A DNA stretch of 18,075 nucleotides from CAYLOP01 sp964385305 (GTDB lineage Bacteria; Chloroflexota; Anaerolineae; Anaerolineales; E44-bin32): contig CAYLOP010000057.1 in the NCBI GenBank assembly GCA_964385305.1, positions 1-18,075 of the forward strand, in the 5' to 3' direction. The notes beneath the pieces were generated by a model that saw only the letters and a program-made list of their open reading frames with translations, searched no databases and was not told where the DNA came from. Every line of letters starts with the position of its first letter. Within the stretch, counting starts at the first letter, position 1. A program made the position numbers and the translations under genes. Shown here piece by piece: positions 1 through 6,709 of the stretch.

Positions 1-23
1 ACGCACGCCATAGCGGTGTGCGT
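1..23 (-). terminator. hairpin after the aptamer, possible expression platform
   Basis: Bases 1-6 (ACGCAC) and 18-23 (GTGCGT) are perfectly complementary and enclose a second short CGC/GCG pairing. On the minus strand this hairpin follows the aptamer directly and its 5' arm shares bases with the 3' strand of P1. That is the arrangement of a ligand-controlled terminator. The U-tract that would confirm a terminator lies beyond the window edge, so this is only a candidate. Confidence 0.3.
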
Positions 24-110
24 CCTCTGTCGTAAACCTGAGAGATTCACCGCCGCGCGGCGGTTTGCACCATTATGCACAATGTGGTATCGTCTTTCCC
101 TCTAGACGAT
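21..110 (-). ncRNA. glycine riboswitch-like leader (single aptamer)
   Basis: Read on the minus strand, the 3' half closely matches the glycine aptamer: GGTGCAA (minus strand of 66-72), a GC-rich hairpin (50-65), CTCTCAGG (46-39) and GACAGAGGAC (32-23). In the family these correspond to the GGnGCAA core, P3b, the P2 strand with its AGG, and the GGACAGAG strand of P1. On the 5' side TCTAGAGGG (minus strand of 98-106) stands where the family has CUCUGGAGAG and can pair with the 3' strands. The usual CCGAAGG core is degenerate here (about CATAATGG), so the aptamer may be divergent or may bind something else. A promoter sits directly upstream, leaving no room for a second aptamer. The controlled gene is off the left edge; family knowledge would suggest glycine cleavage or glycine/alanine transport. 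Confidence 0.55.
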
Positions 111-120
111 GCTATCGACC

Positions 121-149
121 ATTCTAAGGAGCGTGAGACGATAAGTCAA
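121..149 (-). promoter_or_regulatory. sigma70-type promoter reading left
   Basis: On the minus strand there is a -35 box TTGACT (149-144), a 17-base spacer and a -10 box TAGAAT (126-121). Five of six bases match the consensus in each box and the spacing is optimal. Transcription would begin near 114 and run off the left edge. It starts just before the riboswitch-like leader described next, which strengthens both calls. No start codon of the controlled gene lies inside the window. Confidence 0.6.
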
Positions 150-622
150 GCAAATCTGGTCCAGCACAACTATTGCCACATACATTGCGGATGCGTTCAA
201 TATATGAAGCGCCAAACAAGACAATCTAGACAATAAGAATAGCGTACAACCTTTATAGTGATGACTTTCGTCACTTGTTATACAATTTACTATCGCATAC
301 CCTACATAAAGATTACCAAATTATTGGTCAAATAAGACACCCTTAATTTGGAATGTGTGTTGTGCCGATTGAGGAGCCATGTTAAACGCGTCTCCTGATC
401 TTAAGATGTTCTTAATCCCACAGATACATTGCGGCTCAATAGACTTATCCAAGCATAAGTTTAATCCTTTCCCACATGCATCAAAAAATAAAATTGCAAA
501 ACAGCGCATGCAAACAGCGACGTATTTACCCTCGAGGCACACTTTCGAGAACACATTCTTGGTTTCCACTACGATTTGATCCTAATATAGAGAAAGGAGG
601 TAAAGGGATATATTTTTCGTTC
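150..622. other. AT-rich intergenic stretch
   Basis: This stretch is visibly AT-richer than the genes around it and holds no convincing gene. It contains an imperfect inverted repeat, agtgatga (257-264) and tcgtcact (268-275), with one G:U-type mismatch. An extended -10-like TGTTATACA follows on the plus strand (276-284), without a good -35 box. A weak plus-strand promoter TTGGTT (559-564), 18-base spacer, TAATAT (583-588) could serve the transporter operon. A perfect Shine-Dalgarno AAAGGAGG (593-600) has no usable ATG, GTG or TTG at the normal distance and looks orphaned. Confidence 0.4.
321..569 (-). CDS. doubtful small cysteine-rich protein
   Basis: An 82-codon minus-strand frame starts at a GTG (569-567) and ends at a TAA. 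I do not recognise the product. It has seven cysteines (residues 11, 20, 23, 32, 39, 48 and 50), including a C-x2-C at 20-23 and a C-x-C at 48-50. This spacing could bind a metal, but it is not a standard zinc-ribbon pattern. There is no good Shine-Dalgarno (only AGGAT about 10 bases upstream) and no clear promoter. The opposite strand carries a 66-codon frame over the same bases, at most one of which can be real. The AT-rich composition means long frames are less expected by chance, which is the main argument in favour. It may equally be a decayed fragment or no gene at all. Confidence 0.2.
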   Translation of the reverse strand: METKNVFSKVCLEGKYVAVCMRCFAILFFDACGKGLNLCLDKSIEPQCICGIKNILRSGDAFNMAPQSAQHTFQIKGVLFDQ

Positions 623-648
623 TTGACAATTTGAGTTCTTGCAAGAAC
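623..648 (+). promoter_or_regulatory. consensus -35 box with perfect 14-bp palindrome
   Basis: A perfect -35 hexamer TTGACA (623-628) is followed by the perfect palindrome GTTCTTGCAAGAAC (635-648), 29 bases before the ATG of the binding-protein gene. No good -10 box stands 16-18 bases downstream (646-651 reads aacctt). The palindrome lies in the spacer and reaches the -10 position, a typical place for a dimeric regulator. The whole could be an activator-dependent or repressed promoter of the transporter operon. It could also be an RNA hairpin in the leader of a transcript starting upstream. Confidence 0.35.
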
Positions 649-676
649 CTTAAAGTTGGAGAGGAGAGAAGGCAGA

Positions 677-1843
677 ATGTATAAAAAGCTTATCGCCCTT
701 ACAATTTTGGGCGCCGTTATCGTAGCAGGCTGTGGTCCCGCAGCGCAACCAACCATCAAGATCGGTATCAACGCTCCAATAACAGGCGATATCCCCAAAG
801 TTGGCGAAGGCACAAAGTACGCCGCGGAGATGTGGCTCGAAGACATCAACGCCGCTGGCGGCTTGGATGTTGGCGGGAAGAAGTATCAGGTCGAGCTGGT
901 GATAGAGGACAACGAGTCCAAAGGGGAATCGGCAGCCAAAGCCAACACTAAGATGATCACCCAGGACGAAGTGCTGATCATCGTTGGACCTCAGGCCTCG
1001 AAGCAGGCCGTGCCCGCAGGCGAGATCGCCAACAACCTGGAAACCCCGATGATTAGCCCCTGGTCCACAAATCCCCGCACCACCCTCGATCGACCGTGGG
1101 TCTTTCGGGCATGCTTCCTCGATCCCTTCCAGGGACCCGTAGCTGCGAACTTCGCCACCGAGGAATTCGGTTTCACCAAGGCGGCGGTGCTCTTTGACGT
1201 AGCCAGTGACTACCCCAAGGGTCTGGCTGAATTCTTTAAAGCCGCTTGGGAAGACCTGCACGGTGAAGGCTCCGTGGTGGCCTATGAGACCTTCACCACC
1301 AAAGACAAGGACTTCAGCGCCCAGTTGACGAAGATCATTAACTCCGAGGCTGAGTTCTTCTTCACGCCGCAGTACTACGACGAGGTGCCTCTCATCGTCC
1401 AGCAGGCGCATGAGCTGGGCTGGGATAAACCGATCCTGGGCAGCGATAGCTGGGGGTCCGCAGAGCTAATGAACCTCTGCGGCGAGGACTGCTACGGACT
1501 GTTTTTCAGCACCCACTATGCTGCAGCCGGCGCGACCGGCGCAACGAAGACGTTCATCGATCGCTATGAAGCCGAGCACGGTTATACCCCCGATGACGTA
1601 GCGGCCTTGACCTGGGACGCCATGCTGATCTCCCAGGAAGCCATTCAAGCATGTGGCAATATCACTGGCGACCTGGCCGCAGACCGAAAGTGCGTCCGTG
1701 ACGCCTTGGCCAAGATCAAGGACTTCGACGGCATCACCGGCAGGATGACCTTCACCGAGGAGGGCGATCCAATCAAATGCGCTGTCATCGTCAAGATCAG
1801 TGACGAGGGTGCATTTGAATTCTACAAATCGGCTTGTCCTTGA
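677..1843 (+). CDS. livJ: amino-acid ABC transporter substrate-binding lipoprotein (Peripla_BP_6, LivJ-like)
   Basis: This is the extracytoplasmic ligand-binding component of the ABC transporter encoded by the next four genes. The 388-residue product begins with a lysine-containing n-region, a hydrophobic core and the lipobox VAGC (lipidated Cys19), so it should be tethered to the membrane. The mature part opens with KIGINAPITGD, the classic first strand of LivJ/LivK-type type I binding proteins, followed by the E-D-N-E strand, VGPQAS and a two-lobed fold of the usual size. I chose the ATG at 677: it has the purine-rich RBS GGAGAGGAGAG (658-668), and the next residues form the signal peptide. 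An in-frame TTG at 656 would only add a charged stretch in front of it. Leucine/isoleucine/valine specificity is inferred from family; urea, amide or other amino acid binders also belong here. The lysine-poor, cysteine-containing C-terminal lobe is somewhat unusual. Confidence 0.93.
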   Translation: MYKKLIALTILGAVIVAGCGPAAQPTIKIGINAPITGDIPKVGEGTKYAAEMWLEDINAAGGLDVGGKKYQVELVIEDNESKGESAAKANTKMITQDEVLIIVGPQASKQAVPAGEIANNLETPMISPWSTNPRTTLDRPWVFRACFLDPFQGPVAANFATEEFGFTKAAVLFDVASDYPKGLAEFFKAAWEDLHGEGSVVAYETFTTKDKDFSAQLTKIINSEAEFFFTPQYYDEVPLIVQQAHELGWDKPILGSDSWGSAELMNLCGEDCYGLFFSTHYAAAGATGATKTFIDRYEAEHGYTPDDVAALTWDAMLISQEAIQACGNITGDLAADRKCVRDALAKIKDFDGITGRMTFTEEGDPIKCAVIVKISDEGAFEFYKSACP

Positions 1844-1844
1844 T

Positions 1845-1958
1845 AGCTGAGGAGAGTGATCTCTCCTAGCCGCCTATGGCGCATATATTAGCTCATCCGA
1901 GCTAAGAGACGTTGCTTAGGAGGGCGGAATGGGGCAATTGCCCTGTCCCGCCCTCTAA
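1845..1958 (+). repeat. four consecutive stem-loops between binding-protein and permease genes
   Basis: The 136-base gap holds four inverted repeats in a row. I: AGGAGAG (1850-1856) / CTCTCCT (1861-1867), extendable by GCT/AGC. II: CGCC (1871-1874) / GGCG (1878-1881). III: TTAGCTC (1888-1894) / GAGCTAA (1899-1905). IV: GAGGGCGG (1920-1927) / CCGCCCTC (1948-1955), with an inner GGGC/GCCC palindrome (1932-1943). None is followed by a T-tract, so they do not look like full intrinsic terminators. In ABC operons such structures protect the 3' end of the binding-protein message and reduce downstream transcription. That would give an excess of binding protein over permease. The RBS AGAGGG (1968-1973) lies outside stem IV. 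Confidence 0.6.
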
Positions 1959-1979
1959 AGAGATCGAAGAGGGTAAACA

Positions 1980-2903
1980 ATGGCGTTCTTCCTCCAAAAC
2001 CTGGTCAACGCCCTGCAATGGGGCAGCTTTTACGCCCTTATCGCTCTGGGATACTCCATGGTGTACAGCATCCTCATGCTGTTCAACTTCGCTCACGGCG
2101 ACATCTTCATGGTCGGTGCCTACATCGGCTTTTTTGTGTCGAGTGGATTGGTCGGCTTAAGCACGCTGGGGATTGTCAGCCTGCCCAATTGGCTGATTTT
2201 TGTTCTTACCATCCTGCTCGCCATGTTCCTGACCTCTTTCGTAGGTATACTGGTCGAGCGGATTGGATACAGACCTTTGCGAGGAGCTCCTCGAGCCTCA
2301 GCGGCGATCACAGGGCTGATGATCGGCATCATCTTAGAAACTGGAAACCTGGCTCTATTAGGCGCTAGACGCCTCCGCTTCCCGAGCTTGATCGATACGT
2401 CCATCTATAAATTCGGTGGCGTTAGCGTTACCAACACAAAAATCATGATCGTAGGCGTTTCCTTGCTGCTCATGCTGGCCCTACATCAATTCATCCGCCG
2501 TACCAAATGGGGGATGGCTGTGCGGGCGATGGCCTTCGACTTCGTTGTCGTGCCCTTGATGGGCGTGTCCATCAATACCATTGCCGTCCTCACTTTTGCT
2601 CTTGGTTCTGCTCTGGCAGCCGCGGCAGGGATTCTGTTTGGCGTCGCCTACCCAGTCCTTGAGCCCTACATGGGGTTACTCATCGGTTGGAAGGCCTTCG
2701 TAGCCGCGATCCTCGGCGGGAGAGGCTCCGTTATGGGAGCCGCACTGGCCGGCTTTTTGTTGGGTTTCATTGAGATCTTCGTGGCAGCAATTTTCCCTTC
2801 GACACTGCGCGATCTGATCGCCTATACGATCATCCTGCTCATCTTGACCCTCAGGCCGCACGGCTTCTTCGGTGAGCCTTATAGTGCGCGTCTAAGGCTC
2901 TAA
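1980..2903 (+). CDS. livH: branched-chain amino-acid ABC transporter permease LivH
   Basis: The 307-residue product is a very hydrophobic integral membrane protein with about eight transmembrane segments, the expected size of LivH. The N-terminus (LQWGSFYALIALGYSMVY) and the NFAHGD motif at about residues 36-41 are hallmarks of this family. The motif VERIGYRPLRG follows the third segment. Near residues 240-265 AAILGGRGSVMGAALAG is the EAA-like loop that contacts the ATPase subunits. The start is supported by AGAGGG six bases upstream of the ATG. With LivM it forms the membrane channel of the importer. Confidence 0.94.
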   Translation: MAFFLQNLVNALQWGSFYALIALGYSMVYSILMLFNFAHGDIFMVGAYIGFFVSSGLVGLSTLGIVSLPNWLIFVLTILLAMFLTSFVGILVERIGYRPLRGAPRASAAITGLMIGIILETGNLALLGARRLRFPSLIDTSIYKFGGVSVTNTKIMIVGVSLLLMLALHQFIRRTKWGMAVRAMAFDFVVVPLMGVSINTIAVLTFALGSALAAAAGILFGVAYPVLEPYMGLLIGWKAFVAAILGGRGSVMGAALAGFLLGFIEIFVAAIFPSTLRDLIAYTIILLILTLRPHGFFGEPYSARLRL

Positions 2904-2946
2904 GTAGCCGCGCTTATCCGAGATATTGATGAGACGAGGGAGTAAC

Positions 2947-4278
2947 ATGGGTGCAACAACCAGTGAGCTGCAAGTCAACAGGAGGGGTATGCGCCAGATT
3001 CTGAGTGAGTTCTGGGGTCCTTTCACTCAGGTCCCAATGCTGGGGTGGTTATTTGGCGCGCTAATAGCAGTTATCATTGAAATGCTTGTGGGTGCCCCTC
3101 TTGCCCGTATCTTGGGGATGGCTAAGTTACCATCCCTATTTGGTTTTGACATCGTCTTAAAGCAGCCGGTATTGATCCCAAGCGTAATTCTTTACCTGCT
3201 GCTGATCTATTTTCTGCCGGTAGGCATCATTGCAAGGCTTACCACCAAGCTTGCGAACACTCTAGCGGCTAAACTCCTCACCTATCCAATGGTGATATCT
3301 GTATTGATCCACATTGGCTTGCTGTATGCGGTTCTCCATCTCTGGGCTGGAATCAGCGATTACCGCCTGCTTGTCGTCAGGCTTATCTTGATCGCCATCA
3401 TGATCACCCTGAGCCTAAATGTAATCAACGGTTACATGGGAGAATTTTCCTGTTCCCATCCCGGTTTCATGGCCTTAGGCGCATACGCCACCTCGGTCGT
3501 TACCGTGATTATGTTCGTCAATGACGATGTTTTCGGACCTCCGCTTCTGCCACCTGCTTTGGGACCCCTCCTGTTCCCTATAGCTCTCATTATTGGTGGC
3601 ATCGTCGCGGCCGTAGGCGCCCTTGTAGTCGCTATCCCTTCCTTCCGGACGAGAGGCGACTATCTGGCCATCGTCTCACTGGCTTTTTTGTTCATCGTAA
3701 AAAGCCTGATTGAGAACCTTGAGATCGTGGGAGGGCCACGCGGCTTCATGAACCAGCCCAACTGGGCCAATCTGCCTACTGTGTTCGTATGGACGATCAT
3801 TTGCATATGGGTGATCAACAACTTTGTGCGTTCTATCCTGGGTAAAGCACTCAACGCGGTACGCGACAATGAAATGGCCGCAGATGCCATGTCGGTTAAC
3901 ACCAGACGCACCAAGATGGTGGCTTTCTTATTTTCAGCCTTTTGGGCCGGCGTGGCTGGCGGGCTCTTCGCCCATGTCATGCGCTACGTCAATCCGGGAA
4001 CCTTCGGGGTCCTCAATCTAAGCGAGGACCTGGCCATGGTCTACTTTGGAGGCTTGAACTCCGTTGTCGGTTCTATTGTCGGCGCCGTGGGCTTCAACCT
4101 TCTCAGCGAAGCCCTACGACCGTTGGAGATTTTCAAGTGGATCATCATCCCCATTATGCTCATCCTGGTGATGATTTTCCGCCCAACTGGCCTGATAGCA
4201 TTCAAGGAATTTGATGTCAAGAATCTCCTGCAGCCCAAGATAAAAGCGGAAGAAGAGGTGGAGCATGTCGTTGCTTAG
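2947..4278 (+). CDS. livM: branched-chain amino-acid ABC transporter permease LivM
   Basis: This is the second membrane subunit, 443 residues from the ATG at 2947. The start is chosen because GAGGGAG (2936-2942) precedes it; in-frame TTG 2926 and ATG 2929 would add six or seven residues but have no RBS. Residues from about 150 onward form the conserved LivM core: LNVINGYMGEFS, then GFMALGAYATS, the RGDYLAIVSLAF loop, GKALNAVRDNE (cytoplasmic loop) and the EAA-like VYFGGLNSVVGSIVGA. About 140 N-terminal residues add extra hydrophobic segments; E. coli LivM also has such an extension. The usual G-x-F-S-x-G-H is here GEFSCSH. Its last 14 bases overlap livG, consistent with translational coupling. 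Confidence 0.93.
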   Translation: MGATTSELQVNRRGMRQILSEFWGPFTQVPMLGWLFGALIAVIIEMLVGAPLARILGMAKLPSLFGFDIVLKQPVLIPSVILYLLLIYFLPVGIIARLTTKLANTLAAKLLTYPMVISVLIHIGLLYAVLHLWAGISDYRLLVVRLILIAIMITLSLNVINGYMGEFSCSHPGFMALGAYATSVVTVIMFVNDDVFGPPLLPPALGPLLFPIALIIGGIVAAVGALVVAIPSFRTRGDYLAIVSLAFLFIVKSLIENLEIVGGPRGFMNQPNWANLPTVFVWTIICIWVINNFVRSILGKALNAVRDNEMAADAMSVNTRRTKMVAFLFSAFWAGVAGGLFAHVMRYVNPGTFGVLNLSEDLAMVYFGGLNSVVGSIVGAVGFNLLSEALRPLEIFKWIIIPIMLILVMIFRPTGLIAFKEFDVKNLLQPKIKAEEEVEHVVA

Positions 4279-5035
4279 CGTCGAAAAAATGACCCACTAC
4301 TTCGGTGGTTTGCGGGCCGTACACGATTACGACTTAGGGATCGAGCCGGGTCAGATCAGAGGCCTCATCGGACCTAACGGCGCAGGCAAGACCACCATCT
4401 TCAACCTCATAACCGGCATCTACAGGCCTACTGAGGGGAGAATCCTCTTGGATGGCAAGGAAATCGTCGGCCTTCAACCACATCAGATCGCCTCAATGGG
4501 AATTGGAAGAACTTTCCAGAACCTCCGCTTGTGGCGACACATGACCGTTCTCGAGCATGTCAAGCAAGCTCGCTATTCCAAGGTGAGCTATGGATTGATC
4601 GGCGCGTTCTTTGGCACCCCCAAACGCCACCGGGAGGAGGCCGAAATCGAGAAGATGGCCTATGAACTCCTCGAGTTGGTTGGGATACCCCATCTAGCGC
4701 ATCAGGTTGTCACCAACTTGCCATACGGCGCCCAAAGAAGAGTAGAGCTGGCCCGGGCCATGGCATTGGAGCCAAAGGTCTTGTTTTTGGATGAGCCCAC
4801 CGCAGGTATGAACCCGGAGGAGCTTGTTCAGATGATGGAGATCATCCGCCGGGTCCATGACGAAACCGATCTTACGATTTTCCTCATCGAGCACAGAATG
4901 AAGGTGGTCATGGATCTATGCCAGATTATTCAGACTCTGGACTTTGGGGAGGTCATCGCCGAGGGCACTCCCTACGAAATCCGAAGCAACCCCAAGGTTA
5001 TCGATGCCTACCTGGGTAAGGAGATAGAGACCTAA
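4265..5035 (+). CDS. livG: branched-chain amino-acid ABC transporter ATP-binding protein LivG
   Basis: A complete 256-residue ABC ATPase. Walker A is GPNGAGKTT (36-44), the Q-loop lies in GRTFQNLRL (81-89), and the signature is LPYGAQRR (152-159), a LivG variant of LSGGQ. Walker B is VLFLDEPTAG (172-181) and the H-loop histidine is H210. The C-terminal tail, DFGEVIAEGTP...NPKVIDAYLG, is the standard LivG ending. It powers import together with LivF by ATP hydrolysis at the cytoplasmic face. Its ATG lies inside the end of livM, and GAGGTGGAG (4255-4263) immediately precedes it. It ends in TAATG shared with the next gene. Confidence 0.95.
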   Translation: MSLLSVEKMTHYFGGLRAVHDYDLGIEPGQIRGLIGPNGAGKTTIFNLITGIYRPTEGRILLDGKEIVGLQPHQIASMGIGRTFQNLRLWRHMTVLEHVKQARYSKVSYGLIGAFFGTPKRHREEAEIEKMAYELLELVGIPHLAHQVVTNLPYGAQRRVELARAMALEPKVLFLDEPTAGMNPEELVQMMEIIRRVHDETDLTIFLIEHRMKVVMDLCQIIQTLDFGEVIAEGTPYEIRSNPKVIDAYLGKEIET

Positions 5036-5748
5036 TGTTGCTTTCCGTTGAGAATCTGAGCGTTTCCTACGAGAGGATCAAGGCCCTCCACGGCATCAGT
5101 TTTGAAGTGGATGAAGGCGAGATCGTATGCATCATTGGCGCTAACGGAGCCGGAAAGAGCACCACGCTACGAGCGATCTCGCGTCTGGTGCCGGTTGAGA
5201 CCGGTTCCAAGCTCACATTTGAAGGGAAAGACTTGCTACGCTATCCTGCCGACAAGGTGGTCAGCGAGCTTGGAATCTCCCACGTCCCCGAAGGAAGACG
5301 CCTGTTCGACAATCTGACCGTTATGGAAAATCTAAAACTGGCAACCTTCGCCAGAAAGAACGGGCATGAGATCGAGCGCGACCTTGAGCGTGTGTTTGCG
5401 ATCTTCCCACGCCTGCATGAACGAAAGACCCAAAAGGCCGGAACGCTCAGCGGTGGTGAGCAGCAGATGCTTGCCGTAAGCAGGGCGCTCATGAGTGCCA
5501 GGAAGGTCATGCTCTTGGATGAACCTTCGATGGGGCTAGCCCCCCTCTTGATGATGAGCGTATTTGACGCGCTGAAAGATATCAATGATGAGGGAACCAC
5601 CATCCTGCTTGTCGAGCAAAACGCCCGCATGGCACTTCAATTTGCACAGCGAGGCTATGTGTTGGAAAGCGGCAACCTTGTTCTCCAAGGTCCTTCCGAT
5701 GAACTTATCGCCAACCCGGACGTAAAGAAAGCCTACCTTGGCGGCTAA
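5035..5748 (+). CDS. livF: branched-chain amino-acid ABC transporter ATP-binding protein LivF
   Basis: The 237-residue second ATPase of the importer. Walker A is GANGAGKST (35-43), the Q-loop region is ISHVPEGRRLF (81-91, with a P-E-G in place of Q as usual for LivF), the signature is LSGGEQQ (138-144), Walker B is VMLLDEPSMGLAP (158-170) and the switch region is VEQNA (193-197). It ends with the typical NPDVKKAYLGG. The start overlaps the previous stop by one base (TAATG), and AAGGAG (5018-5023) serves as RBS. It is the last gene of the transporter operon; an imperfect hairpin follows. Confidence 0.95.
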   Translation: MLLSVENLSVSYERIKALHGISFEVDEGEIVCIIGANGAGKSTTLRAISRLVPVETGSKLTFEGKDLLRYPADKVVSELGISHVPEGRRLFDNLTVMENLKLATFARKNGHEIERDLERVFAIFPRLHERKTQKAGTLSGGEQQMLAVSRALMSARKVMLLDEPSMGLAPLLMMSVFDALKDINDEGTTILLVEQNARMALQFAQRGYVLESGNLVLQGPSDELIANPDVKKAYLGG

Positions 5749-5760
5749 GAAGAACCAGAA

Positions 5761-5785
5761 GGGGTAGCCTGGAGATGGCTGTCCC
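5761..5785 (+). other. stem-loop after the transporter operon
   Basis: GGGGTAGCC (5761-5769) pairs over nine positions, two of them G:U, with GGCTGTCCC (5777-5785) around a seven-base loop, 12 bases after the livF stop. No T-tract follows, so it would be a weak intrinsic terminator or a 3'-end stabiliser. Whether the lipoprotein gene at 5873 is co-transcribed cannot be decided from this. Confidence 0.35.
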
Positions 5786-5872
5786 GAGTAGGAAAATGTC
5801 AGAGGCGCGCCTCGTCAGCTACGATGAGCGCGCTTCTTGCATCCATCGGGAAGCTGAAGGGCAAGAAGCACT

Positions 5873-6628
5873 ATGCCTGGACATGGCGCGAAGACACTCC
5901 CTTCCTTTCTTATCTTGTTCTTGATAACGTTGGCTGCCTGCATTCCGCTTGATAAGGAGCCTGATAAGTTCGACGATATGGTCCTCGTCCCCTCCGGCAG
6001 CTTCTCCATGGGGGTCGATAGCACTGTCCCGGATGATGAAGGACCTCAACACGACATCTACCTGGAAGCCTTCTGGATCGACCTCTATGAGGTCACCAAC
6101 GATCGATATCGAGAATGCGTGGACGCTGGCATTTGCTTTGAGCCTGAAGATCTGCGCTACTTTCAAGACCCCAAATATGCAAATCATCCAGTAGTCTTCG
6201 TAAGCTGGTACGACGCAGACAGCTTCTGCCGCTGGATGGGCAAGCGGCTGCCCACCGAGGCGGAATGGGAAAAGGCTGCCCGCGGGTCCTCGGGCTTTCT
6301 CTACCCATGGGGGAACACACTCCATCCCGAGCGGCTCAATGCTGACAATGCCTTCGGCGGGACAACACCCGTAGGAAGCTTCCCGAAGGGCAAGAGCCCC
6401 TATGGCACCTTCGACATGGCAGGCAATGTATGGGAGTGGGTCAGCGATTGGTATATGCCCTATCCGGGCAGTTTGTTCCAGAGCGACCTCTTCGGAGAAA
6501 AGTACAAAGTCGTACGTGGCGGGTCTTGGAACCACCCTGCTGAGGATGCTCGAACCAATCACCGGGACATTGCCCATCCGGCGCGGGCAATGGGTGTGGT
6601 CGGCTTTCGCTGCGTCGTCCAACCGTAA
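5873..6628 (+). CDS. FGE-sulfatase (SUMF1-like) domain lipoprotein
   Basis: A 251-residue exported protein with a signal peptide and lipobox LAAC (lipidated Cys23), so anchored outside the cytoplasmic membrane. The rest is one SUMF1/FGE-sulfatase domain in the usual order: MVLVPSGSFSMG (36-47), EVTNDRYRECV (73-83), HPVVFVSWYDADSFCRWMGKRLPTEAEWEKAARG region (105-138), YPWGN (144-148), GNVWEWVSDWY (184-194), VRGGSW (214-219) and the terminal GFRCV. In genuine formylglycine-generating enzymes GGSW is followed by a copper-binding cysteine pair; here it reads WNHPAEDARTNHRD, with no cysteine. It therefore should not make formylglycine and is better seen as a binding or structural relative. An in-frame sulfatase partner is not present. 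The start has a weak RBS (GAAGGG about 13 bases upstream). Confidence 0.88.
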   Translation: MPGHGAKTLPSFLILFLITLAACIPLDKEPDKFDDMVLVPSGSFSMGVDSTVPDDEGPQHDIYLEAFWIDLYEVTNDRYRECVDAGICFEPEDLRYFQDPKYANHPVVFVSWYDADSFCRWMGKRLPTEAEWEKAARGSSGFLYPWGNTLHPERLNADNAFGGTTPVGSFPKGKSPYGTFDMAGNVWEWVSDWYMPYPGSLFQSDLFGEKYKVVRGGSWNHPAEDARTNHRDIAHPARAMGVVGFRCVVQP

Positions 6629-6709
6629 TTGCATCTCAGGCAAATCGAGGCGGCTCTTGCAACGTGAAATGGAATAGACGGCTGAGCCGGACAAACTTGA
6701 AGCCAATTC

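Noticed and set aside
593..600. Perfect Shine-Dalgarno AAAGGAGG suggesting a leader peptide before the transporter operon
   Set aside because: No ATG, GTG or TTG stands at a usable distance; the nearest TTG would give a three-codon frame. Probably chance or part of a structured leader.
650..1411. 253-codon minus-strand frame opposite the binding-protein gene
   Set aside because: It lies antisense to a clear LivJ-like gene with a signal peptide and has no recognisable domain, RBS or promoter.
5819..6706. 295-codon minus-strand frame opposite the SUMF1-like gene
   Set aside because: The plus strand encodes an unmistakable FGE-sulfatase domain over the same bases; the minus product has no recognisable motif.
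6629..6709. Terminator between the convergent SUMF1-like gene and alr
   Set aside because: Only a short CCAA/TTGG stem and a CGGCTC/GAGCCG pair with a long loop are present, without a T-tract; not enough to call.
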